Source: Flavisolibacter sp. (lineage in GTDB: Bacteria; Bacteroidota; Bacteroidia; Chitinophagales; Chitinophagaceae). From it: a stretch of 17,419 nucleotides of DNA. A program made the translations under genes and the position numbers. The DNA lies in assembly GCA_013695175.1 (NCBI GenBank), contig JACDAZ010000438.1, positions 1-17,419 of the forward strand. The letters are read 5' to 3'. The notes under the pieces were generated by a model. That model was not told the origin of the DNA and searched no databases. It worked only from the letters and a program-made list of their open reading frames with translations. Each line of letters starts with the position of its first letter. Positions within the stretch are counted from its first letter, which is position 1. Below, in pieces: positions 1 through 7,421 of this stretch.

Positions 1-1
1 C

Positions 2-733
2 CCCCACGATCATATAAAGCCATTTGAAACAGATTCAGGTAAGAAAAAACAAGTTGGCGATATGTTTGATTCGATTGCCGGCAGGTATGATTTCATGAAC
101 CGTTTTTTAAGTGCAGGCATAGACAGATCGTGGCGAAAAAAAGCAATTCAATTATTTAAGGAAGATATGCCTGATAATATACTCGATGTTGCAACCGGAA
201 CTGCAGACATGTCAATAATGGCTTATAAAATGCTGAAGCCTAACAAAATAACAGGTATTGATATTTCTGAAAAAATGTTGGATGTCGGAAGACAAAAAAT
301 TGAAAAAGAGGGACTTACAAAATTTATAGAATTGCAGGGAGGTGATGGTGAAACAATAAATTTTAATGATAAAACGTTTGATGCGGTAATGGTGGCCTTT
401 GGTGTACGAAATTTTGAAAACCTGGAAAAAGGCCTTAGTGAGATCTTTAGAGTTTTAAAACCCGGGGCTAAACTTGTAGTGCTTGAATTTAGTAAACCAA
501 AAATTCCAGGCATAAGAACCTTGTACAATTTTTATATGACTGTACTGGCACCACAAATAGCAGGGTTATTTAAACAAAATAAAAAAGCATATCAATATTT
601 AAATAAATCGGCTAAAGCATTTCCTGACAGGAAACATTTTATAACCATATTAAAAAACATTGGATTTTCCGATACCTTTTTCAAACCATTAAGCCTGGGC
701 ATATGTTGTATATACGTGGGAAGAAAACCTTAA
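2..733 (+). CDS. ubiE: Demethylmenaquinone methyltransferase MenG/UbiE (5' end outside window)
   Basis: This SAM-dependent C-methyltransferase carries out the last step of menaquinone synthesis (and of ubiquinone synthesis in organisms that make it), methylating demethylmenaquinone in the cytoplasm. The family signature FDSIAGRYDFMNR is seen at the first in-window ATG (position 62). It is followed by the SAM-binding motif LDVATGTAD about 41 residues after that Met, then GIDIS, and the conserved GVRNFENLEKGLSEIFRVLKPG stretch is present in full. The reading frame is open back to base 2 and encodes family-like residues (IKPFETDSGKKKQVGD) before the Met at 62, so the true start lies left of the window and the ATG at 62 is internal. 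The gene ends inside porT, overlapping it by 31 bases, which suggests co-transcription. A Bacteroidota organism would use it for menaquinone. Confidence 0.93.
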   Translation, partial: PHDHIKPFETDSGKKKQVGDMFDSIAGRYDFMNRFLSAGIDRSWRKKAIQLFKEDMPDNILDVATGTADMSIMAYKMLKPNKITGIDISEKMLDVGRQKIEKEGLTKFIELQGGDGETINFNDKTFDAVMVAFGVRNFENLEKGLSEIFRVLKPGAKLVVLEFSKPKIPGIRTLYNFYMTVLAPQIAGLFKQNKKAYQYLNKSAKAFPDRKHFITILKNIGFSDTFFKPLSLGICCIYVGRKP

Positions 734-1443
734 AATCTGTATTTTATTTTAGCCTGCTCTCTTCTTTTCTTTTTTCTTCTATTGACCTGAATGCTCAAAG
801 AAGAGAATTTTACATGGAGAACCATGACGATAAACCATATTATTTTGGAATTACTCTCGGAATGAATTTGGGAAGATTTCAAACCGAATTGCATCAGCAA
901 TTCATGCAGCAGGATAGTGTGCTGGTTGCAGAACCTTTAAATTCCGGTGGTTTTGCTTTGGGTTTATTAGCAACTGCTCGTTTAACAAATAGGTTTCAGT
1001 TAAGATTTAACCCGCAATTGATGTTTGCGGAAAGAAGTATATATTATAACCTTCGATATAAAGAAGCAAATGAAGATTTTGAGGTTCAGAAAAATGTGGA
1101 ATCAATTCTTGTTTCTTTTCCATTGCAGCTTAAATTTAATTCTGATAGAATTGGCAATTTCAGGGTATATATGTTAGGAGGTGGAAAATTAGACTACGAC
1201 CTTGCATCCAATGCACAGGCCCGCCGTGCAGATGATATGATAAAAATTCAAAAACTTGATTATGGGATAGAAGGTGGTGTTGGTTTTAATTTTTATTTTA
1301 AGAGTTTCATTTTTTCTCCTGAAATTAAAATCAGCAATGGCTTAAACAACCTTCACAGCCGCGATGAAAATTTAAAATATTCAAGTGTGATTGACAGAAT
1401 CCAGTCAAGAATGATTGTTTTTTCAATACACCTTGAAGGGTAA
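703..1443 (+). CDS. porT: PorT-family outer-membrane protein, type IX secretion / gliding component
   Basis: This is a PorT/SprT-like beta-barrel protein of the type IX secretion system, which exports proteins with C-terminal sorting domains across the outer membrane of Bacteroidota. The 246-residue length fits the family. Residues 1-31 form a signal peptide (KK at 7-8, a hydrophobic stretch to about 27, likely cleavage at LNA|Q). The mature part has the FGITLGMNLGRFQTEL segment near its start and alternating hydrophobic strands, ending with an outward-facing barrel strand (MIVFSIHLEG). Position directly after ubiE is the usual arrangement in this phylum and supports the call. The start at 703 lies within the last codons of ubiE, and I see no better start that keeps a complete signal peptide. 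It converges with the next gene with no bases between the two stop codons. The family assignment is from recalled sequence features, not a search. Confidence 0.8.
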   Translation: MLYIRGKKTLKSVFYFSLLSSFLFSSIDLNAQRREFYMENHDDKPYYFGITLGMNLGRFQTELHQQFMQQDSVLVAEPLNSGGFALGLLATARLTNRFQLRFNPQLMFAERSIYYNLRYKEANEDFEVQKNVESILVSFPLQLKFNSDRIGNFRVYMLGGGKLDYDLASNAQARRADDMIKIQKLDYGIEGGVGFNFYFKSFIFSPEIKISNGLNNLHSRDENLKYSSVIDRIQSRMIVFSIHLEG

Positions 1444-3117
1444 TTAAAAATCAAATTCTCTCCGGTGCATATTCCAACGCACGCCAGCAGAAATTAGAAA
1501 TGTATTTTTAGGTGTAACAGTTGAAAGAGCAACTGTTTGTTTTCTGTATAGAGCATTTGCTTCAAAAAACAAATTGGGTCTGAATTCATAAGAAAGTAAA
1601 AAAGAAGCAAGTGCCGTTTTTGTTGATATTCCATTTCCGATAGTATAGCCATAATCTTTTGTTCGGTAAGGAGGAACATTGGGTAAGAAAATATTACCAC
1701 CAAATGAAACATTGCCGGTATCTCTTCCCTGGTTAATATAAATGGCTTTTGCCTGTACAAGCCATTTTGGCGCCGGCTGATAACGTGCTATACCAATCCA
1801 TTCCTGGAAATTAGCTCCTAAGGGATGAGCCAGTGGTTGATTATAATGAGTATAATTAGCTACTGAATCTCTGTGAGAATAAGTAAAGGGTCTTACCCGG
1901 TTGGTTTCTAATTGAAGGTCAAGGTTTGATATATTGAAAGCGTCAATGTATTTACCACCTAACTGTAAAGCCCATTTGTTGGCCCACCATCCATTGTTTT
2001 TCCGTATTTCAGTTAAACTAAATTCATCAAGCAAAAACTGGCTGTAAAACTGGAATTTCTTTGCCACATTTGCTTTTGCATCTATACCGGCTAATGCATT
2101 GTCAAAGCTTCCACTTTGTTGTTCAATTGATCTGTAAAAAATTACCGGGTTCAGGTAACCAAATTCAAAATGATCCTGTCTGCCAAATACTACGCCCTCA
2201 AACAAACCTATATTCAACCATTTTGTAACTGCAAGGTCAAGGTGGTGCATGGCAGCATATTTTTTTGGAATTAATATATCTGCACCAAAACGTTGTGCAT
2301 GTTGTAACTCCATAAACAGGTTTTGATAATTAAACTTCCAGATCCTGGTATTCAATTTTAAAAACAAAGTGCTGTTTGAAAAATCGCTCAGGAATAAACT
2401 CCTGTGGCCATTACCTATAAAATTTTTATCAAAGCCAAAAGCTATATCTATAAAATTTGCCACACCGAAAGTGATGTATCCGCGGGCATCAAAATAATCA
2501 ACACCGCCTGCAGCTTTAAAATCTTTATAAAAACCTGCACCTGGCACTGCTTGTCTTTCACTGATAAATTCCTGTACATACAGCGGATCACGCTCCTGGT
2601 TGTCTGTTATATAGGCAGCAAAACCTATTTTATTTGCAATACGTCCTCTTAAACTTAATCCACGTGTATTTAAAAAAAGGTGTTGATCATTATCGTTTTC
2701 TTTGGAAACTGAATATTGTAATACAGGATTTACAGCAAGAAAAAAATTTGGTGTGTGAACCTCGTAAAGTGTTGCCGGTGTTTTATAAAAATGTTTCCAG
2801 ATTGGTTTTCTGCTCAAATAACTGATAGAATCTTCCGGAAACCATTCCAGGTTATTTATAATAGCAGTATACTTATTATATTGGTCAGTAGTTGTAAAAA
2901 GTGTAGAATCTATTTCGTTTACCCTTGGTATAAATTGTCTTCTGCTGAATGGTCTGTTTTTGGAAAAGTTTAAAATTGAATCTGTGCCGGCTTTTATTTC
3001 CAATCTTTCAAGCAGAATATTTTCTTTTGCACCCTGGGGTAAAAAAGTGGTTTGTGATGAAGCAATAAAAGGTGTACAGAACAAAAATAGTTTGACAAGG
3101 GTTTGTTTATATTGCAT
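1444..3117 (-). CDS. RemB-like / Wzi-like outer-membrane beta-barrel protein
   Basis: The 557-residue product has a signal peptide (MQYKQTLVKLFLFCTPFIASSQ, cleavage likely near residue 20) and then many short alternating strands typical of an outer-membrane barrel. It ends in an aromatic residue (REFDF). Segments such as FLPQGAKENILLERLEIKAG near the N-terminus and YNQPLAHPLGANFQEW in the C-terminal half resemble Flavobacterium RemB, a gliding-motility protein, and the capsule-assembly Wzi barrel family. I chose the Met at 3117 because it begins a signal peptide. The frame stays open for another 384 bases upstream, but that part runs antisense through pyrC and has no protein-like character. 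Its start is 28 bases from pyrC on the opposite strand, and it meets porT end to end. The barrel call is solid; the link to gliding is inference supported by the porT neighbour. Confidence 0.65.
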   Translation of the reverse strand: MQYKQTLVKLFLFCTPFIASSQTTFLPQGAKENILLERLEIKAGTDSILNFSKNRPFSRRQFIPRVNEIDSTLFTTTDQYNKYTAIINNLEWFPEDSISYLSRKPIWKHFYKTPATLYEVHTPNFFLAVNPVLQYSVSKENDNDQHLFLNTRGLSLRGRIANKIGFAAYITDNQERDPLYVQEFISERQAVPGAGFYKDFKAAGGVDYFDARGYITFGVANFIDIAFGFDKNFIGNGHRSLFLSDFSNSTLFLKLNTRIWKFNYQNLFMELQHAQRFGADILIPKKYAAMHHLDLAVTKWLNIGLFEGVVFGRQDHFEFGYLNPVIFYRSIEQQSGSFDNALAGIDAKANVAKKFQFYSQFLLDEFSLTEIRKNNGWWANKWALQLGGKYIDAFNISNLDLQLETNRVRPFTYSHRDSVANYTHYNQPLAHPLGANFQEWIGIARYQPAPKWLVQAKAIYINQGRDTGNVSFGGNIFLPNVPPYRTKDYGYTIGNGISTKTALASFLLSYEFRPNLFFEANALYRKQTVALSTVTPKNTFLISAGVRWNMHRREFDF

Positions 3118-3145
3118 GAAACTGGCTTTACGTAAATAAAAACGT

Positions 3146-4504
3146 ATGCAAATATATCTGATTAAGAACATACAGGTAGTGAATGAAGGAGTTTTGGAGG
3201 TAAAGGATATACTGGTAAAAAAAGGAAGAATTGAGAAAATTGCACCCGATATCACTAATAATGTAAATGCAATAATTATAGATGGGGCAGGAAAATATTT
3301 ATTACCCGGTCTTATTGACGACCAGGTGCATTTTAGAGAACCGGGTTTAACACATAAAGCCACCATATATTCTGAATCAAAAGCGGCTATTGCTGGCGGG
3401 GTTACCAGTTTTATGGAAATGCCCAATACAAAACCACCTGCCTTAACACAACAATTGCTTGAAGAAAAATATGCTATTGCATCGCAATCTTCCTTAGCCA
3501 ATTATTCTTTTTTCATGGGGGTTTCTAATGAAAATGCCGAAGAAGTGTTGCAAACCAATAAAAAGAAAAATGGGGTATGCGGAATAAAAATTTTCATGGG
3601 TTCATCTACAGGCAACTTATTGGTTGATAATTACCTGACGCTAAATAAAATATTTAGTGATAGTGAATTACTAATTGCTACACATTGTGAAGATGAAAAC
3701 ATAATCAATGAGAATTTAAGATTGCTAAAGCAAAAAAAACAGGATTTAGAGCCTTCTGATCATCCCGTTATTCGCAATGAAGAAGCATGTTTTGAATCTT
3801 CATTCAAGGCAATACAATTAGCTAAAAAGTATAATTCACGTTTACATGTTCTACATATTTCCACTGAAAAAGAATTACAATTGTTTTCAAATATGCTTCC
3901 ACTTTCTGAAAAGCGAATCACTGCGGAAGTATGTGTACATCATTTACATTATACTACAGATGATTATAAAGATTATAAAAACCTGATCAAATGTAACCCT
4001 GCTATAAAAGCAGCTTATAATAAAGCAGCATTATGGCAGGCTTTGTTAAACGACACGTTGGATATTATTGCAACAGATCATGCACCACATGCATGGGAAG
4101 AAAAAAATGTTCCCTATGAACAGGCACATGCAGGTATACCATTAATTCAACATTCTCTTTTATTGATGTTATCGTATTATAAAAAGGAAATTATATCGTT
4201 AGAAAAAATTGTTCAGAAAATGTGTCATGCTGTAGCTGATTGTTTTCAAATAATGGATCGGGGATATATCAGGGAGGGTTATTTTGCTGACCTGGTAATT
4301 GTTGATTTAAATGAGAATACCTCTGTAACCAAAGAAAATATTCTTTATAAGTGTGGATGGAGTCCTTTTGAGGGTCAAACATTTCCTGCACAGGTTACGC
4401 ATACATTTGTTAATGGATCTTTGGTATATGCTTTTGATACGGATTCAAAAAATAACAGATTTGATGAATCTACTAAAGGGCAAAGACTTAAATTTAACCG
4501 GTAA
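3146..4504 (+). CDS. pyrC: Dihydroorotase (pyrimidine biosynthesis)
   Basis: This amidohydrolase closes N-carbamoyl-L-aspartate to dihydroorotate in de novo pyrimidine synthesis, in the cytoplasm. The 452-residue product has the class I features in order: the metal-binding strand DDQVHFREPG (Q60, H62, R64), the lysine expected to be carboxylated at K148 in GIKIFMGSSTGN, H180 in ATHCED, H237 in HVLHIST, and the catalytic Asp in IATDHAPH (D311). The usual first ligand His of HxHxR is Gln here. I recall the same substitution in the Porphyromonas dihydroorotase, so it seems to be a feature of the phylum's enzyme rather than damage. The C-terminus (CGWSPFEG, then FNR at the end) also matches that enzyme. 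The start at 3146 matches the family N-terminus. A MutS-like gene follows after 22 bases, so the two are probably co-transcribed. Confidence 0.93.
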   Translation: MQIYLIKNIQVVNEGVLEVKDILVKKGRIEKIAPDITNNVNAIIIDGAGKYLLPGLIDDQVHFREPGLTHKATIYSESKAAIAGGVTSFMEMPNTKPPALTQQLLEEKYAIASQSSLANYSFFMGVSNENAEEVLQTNKKKNGVCGIKIFMGSSTGNLLVDNYLTLNKIFSDSELLIATHCEDENIINENLRLLKQKKQDLEPSDHPVIRNEEACFESSFKAIQLAKKYNSRLHVLHISTEKELQLFSNMLPLSEKRITAEVCVHHLHYTTDDYKDYKNLIKCNPAIKAAYNKAALWQALLNDTLDIIATDHAPHAWEEKNVPYEQAHAGIPLIQHSLLLMLSYYKKEIISLEKIVQKMCHAVADCFQIMDRGYIREGYFADLVIVDLNENTSVTKENILYKCGWSPFEGQTFPAQVTHTFVNGSLVYAFDTDSKNNRFDESTKGQRLKFNR

Positions 4505-4526
4505 GATTTATACAGCCCAATAAAAT

Positions 4527-5843
4527 ATGCAGTTAGACAAAATTACATTTAACGACATATCTATTTTTCACCTGGAAGAAGAATTTTCGATATTTCACAA
4601 ACTCAATTATACAAAAACATATGGGGGTAAAGAGTGGTTGCGGCGCTTTTTATCAGAACCACATCATGATATCCATCGCATTATTGGTACACAAAATATA
4701 ATCAAGTTATTTATTGATCATATAGATGACTGGCCAACAGAGATCTCCAACGGTACTATTATTATGATTGATAAGTTTTTGGATTATAATCTTGATCCTA
4801 TTCCTGCAAATGCAAATTCTTTATCATCTTTTAGTTATAAAATTTTGCATGGACAGGATTATGCAATGGTTAAATATTCGGTTAAGCATTTTGCAGATTT
4901 TTACCGTGGGCTAAATAAAATTTATGCATTATTCCTGGAGGTTGACCTGCCACCTCAGTTTCAGTTTTACATAAACAGAATTGAAAAGGTATTGTCAGAG
5001 CATGCAGTGAACCAAATAGTGTTACTTGATAAGGAACATAATTTTTCAGTACGGGAAAATTTATATTTCGCTTTTTATTTTCGAAACCATTACCGAAACG
5101 ATACCCTGGAGATGATAGAAGTTTTTAGCAGGTTGGAAGCATGGTATTCAATGGCTGTTGCAGTAAAAACATATGATCTTCATTTTCCATCATTTATAGA
5201 ACAGGAGCAACCTTATTTAAATGCTGAAGGTCTGTATCATATTCTTTTACACCAACCTGTGGCTTATGACCTGGTAATGCATCCTGATCAAAATTTTTTA
5301 TTCCTTACAGGAGCCAATATGGCCGGAAAGAGTACATTGATAAAAGCTCTTGGTTCTGCTGTCTTCCTGGCTCATATAGGCATGGGTGTTCCTGCAGATA
5401 AAATGAAACTTACTGTATTCGATGGTCTATTAACGAATATTAATGTTTCAGACAACATATCAAAGGGCGAAAGTTATTTTTTTAACGAAGTTCAAAGAAT
5501 TAAAAGCACTATTTATAAAATAAACGATGGTAAAAAATGGCTGGTATTAATTGATGAATTATTTAAAGGCACCAATGTGCAGGACGCAATGAAATGTTCA
5601 TTAACTGTAATCAGGGGATTGATCAAAATAAAGAACTCATTATTTATTCTTTCTACTCATTTATATGAGATAGGTGAGGAATTAAAGGATGTATCCACTA
5701 TTTCTTTTAAGTTTTTTGAAACTACTGTAACTGACGATCAACTGGAATTTAGTTATCAGTTAAAAGAGGGAATCAGTAATGACCGTATCGGGTATGTAAT
5801 TTTACGGAGGGAAAAAGTGGTTGAAATGCTTGAAAAGCTGTAG
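4527..5843 (+). CDS. Short MutS-family ATPase without mismatch-recognition domain
   Basis: The C-terminal part is a complete MutS-type ABC ATPase: Walker A at residues 261-270 (TGANMAGKST), the conserved GESYFFNEV segment at 314-322, Walker B at 339-343 followed by the DE pair and the KGTN turn (to 350), and the switch His in LSTH (378). The first 250 residues are helical and resemble the lever/clamp part of MutS. At 438 residues it is about half the size of MutS1, and no N-terminal mismatch-binding domain (the F-x-E motif) is present. Proteins of this shape are common in Bacteroidota and are often annotated simply as MutS-like. The role is unknown and could involve recombination intermediates or branched DNA, but that is inference. 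It lies 22 bases after pyrC and 3 bases before the M1 peptidase gene, in a likely operon with no obvious functional theme. Confidence 0.82.
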   Translation: MQLDKITFNDISIFHLEEEFSIFHKLNYTKTYGGKEWLRRFLSEPHHDIHRIIGTQNIIKLFIDHIDDWPTEISNGTIIMIDKFLDYNLDPIPANANSLSSFSYKILHGQDYAMVKYSVKHFADFYRGLNKIYALFLEVDLPPQFQFYINRIEKVLSEHAVNQIVLLDKEHNFSVRENLYFAFYFRNHYRNDTLEMIEVFSRLEAWYSMAVAVKTYDLHFPSFIEQEQPYLNAEGLYHILLHQPVAYDLVMHPDQNFLFLTGANMAGKSTLIKALGSAVFLAHIGMGVPADKMKLTVFDGLLTNINVSDNISKGESYFFNEVQRIKSTIYKINDGKKWLVLIDELFKGTNVQDAMKCSLTVIRGLIKIKNSLFILSTHLYEIGEELKDVSTISFKFFETTVTDDQLEFSYQLKEGISNDRIGYVILRREKVVEMLEKL

Positions 5844-5846
5844 TCT

Positions 5847-7412
5847 ATGAAAATATTTTTGTTCGTACTTCTTTCATTATTTTTTCAAGTACTTGCTGCA
5901 CAGGAATTTGATGTGCAGCATTATAAATATGAGATCAGGCTTTCTGATAAACATGATACGGTTTATGTAAAATCTTTTATAGACATATTTCTAACTACAT
6001 CAGGCGATAAAATTTTATTGGATCTATCTTCTGTAGAAAAAGGTAAGGGAATGATGGTTGAACGGGTTTATTTAGGAGGTATGAAAGACACAACTGTTAG
6101 CTATTCATTTAAAGAAAATAAACTAATTATTCAACTACCCCAACCTGCAAAGGCTGGATCTAAAAAATTAATTGCTGTTTCATATAAAGGCATTCCCCGC
6201 GATGGCTTAATTATTACGAAGAACAAGTTTGGTGAAAGAACTTTTTTTGCAGATAATTGGCCAAACAGGGCACATCATTGGATTGTATGTAAAGATGATC
6301 CTGCTGATAAAGCATCAGTTGAATTTATAGTAACTGCACCTGTTAAATACAAGGTTATATCTAATGGAATTTTAATAGAGGAAACCATTTTAGGTTCCGA
6401 AAAACGAACACACTGGAAAGAGAAACTTCCTATTCCAACCAAAGTTATGGTAATTGGTGTCGCTCCCTTTGCTGTAAAAGATTATACTTCGTCACCCATA
6501 CCCATCAGTGCTTGGGTATACACTAGGGATAGTGCAAAAGGATTTTATGATTATGAACCGGCTGTTGACATACTGAACTTTTTCAGTAATTATATTAATC
6601 CTTATCCATTTAAAAAACTGGCGAATGTACAATCCACTACCATTTTTGGGGGAATGGAAAATGCCAGTGCTATTTTTTATGCTGAAAAATCTGTAACAGG
6701 AGATAGAACATCAGAAGCTTTGATTGCACATGAAATTGCACATCAATGGTTTGGTAACAGTGCTACTGAAAAAAGCTTTAGTCATTTATGGTTAAGTGAA
6801 GGATTTGCCACTTACCTCACTAATATTTATCTGGAAAGTAAATATGGTAAGGATACTATGATATCAAGATTGAAAGATGACAGGAAAAAGATAATTGAGT
6901 TTATGGAAATAAGTAATCAACCTGTTGTTGATACTGTTTCTGATTATATGGATCTCTTAAATGCCAACAGCTACCAAAAAGGCGGTTGGATTTTGCATAT
7001 GTTACGATCCAATGTGGGAGATAGTGTTTTTAAGAAGATAATCAATTCTTATTATGAGAAATATCAATTTAAAAATGCTGATACACGAGACTTTCAGAAA
7101 GTGGCTGAGGAAGTTTCAGGAAAAGATTTAAAATTGTTTTTTCACCAGTGGTTGTACCAGCCGGAAATACCTCAACTAAAAATAGAATGGAAACAAGATG
7201 GCAATGTTTTAAATGTTGTTATAGAACAACTACAACAGCATATTCTAAATTTTCCACTACAATTAGCGATCGTAAGTGCTGATAATATCACCATGCATGA
7301 TACAATACAAATGAATACTAAAAGAAAACAGCTTCAATTTGTTGTAAAAACTACCATCAGCAATATCATTCCTGATTCGGAAACTCAATTACTATTTAAA
7401 GAAGTAAAATAA
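5847..7412 (+). CDS. Secreted M1-family zinc aminopeptidase
   Basis: This is a gluzincin metallopeptidase that removes N-terminal residues from peptides. The signatures are complete: the exopeptidase motif GGMEN (268-272), the zinc site HEIAH (295-299) with the third ligand E318 in WLSEGF (HExxH-x18-E spacing), and a candidate transition-state Tyr at 376 in NSYQKGG. Residues 1-18 form a signal peptide (MKIFLFVLLSLFFQVLAA), so the enzyme should act in the periplasm or outside the cell. At 521 residues it lacks the large C-terminal helical domain of PepN or ERAP-type enzymes and ends soon after the catalytic and a small beta domain, as short Bacteroidota M1 enzymes do. The start is 3 bases after the MutS-like stop, which argues for co-transcription. 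It converges with pdhC across only 9 bases. Confidence 0.92.
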   Translation: MKIFLFVLLSLFFQVLAAQEFDVQHYKYEIRLSDKHDTVYVKSFIDIFLTTSGDKILLDLSSVEKGKGMMVERVYLGGMKDTTVSYSFKENKLIIQLPQPAKAGSKKLIAVSYKGIPRDGLIITKNKFGERTFFADNWPNRAHHWIVCKDDPADKASVEFIVTAPVKYKVISNGILIEETILGSEKRTHWKEKLPIPTKVMVIGVAPFAVKDYTSSPIPISAWVYTRDSAKGFYDYEPAVDILNFFSNYINPYPFKKLANVQSTTIFGGMENASAIFYAEKSVTGDRTSEALIAHEIAHQWFGNSATEKSFSHLWLSEGFATYLTNIYLESKYGKDTMISRLKDDRKKIIEFMEISNQPVVDTVSDYMDLLNANSYQKGGWILHMLRSNVGDSVFKKIINSYYEKYQFKNADTRDFQKVAEEVSGKDLKLFFHQWLYQPEIPQLKIEWKQDGNVLNVVIEQLQQHILNFPLQLAIVSADNITMHDTIQMNTKRKQLQFVVKTTISNIIPDSETQLLFKEVK

Positions 7413-7421
7413 AGCAAACAT

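Noticed and set aside
3118..3145. Divergent promoter pair between the RemB-like gene and pyrC
   Set aside because: I could not find TAnnTTTG boxes with a correctly spaced TTG on either strand; promoters must exist but overlap coding sequence and cannot be placed.
3118..3501. Upstream extension of the RemB-like reading frame
   Set aside because: It runs antisense through the start of pyrC, has no protein-like features, and a proper signal peptide begins at the Met at 3117.
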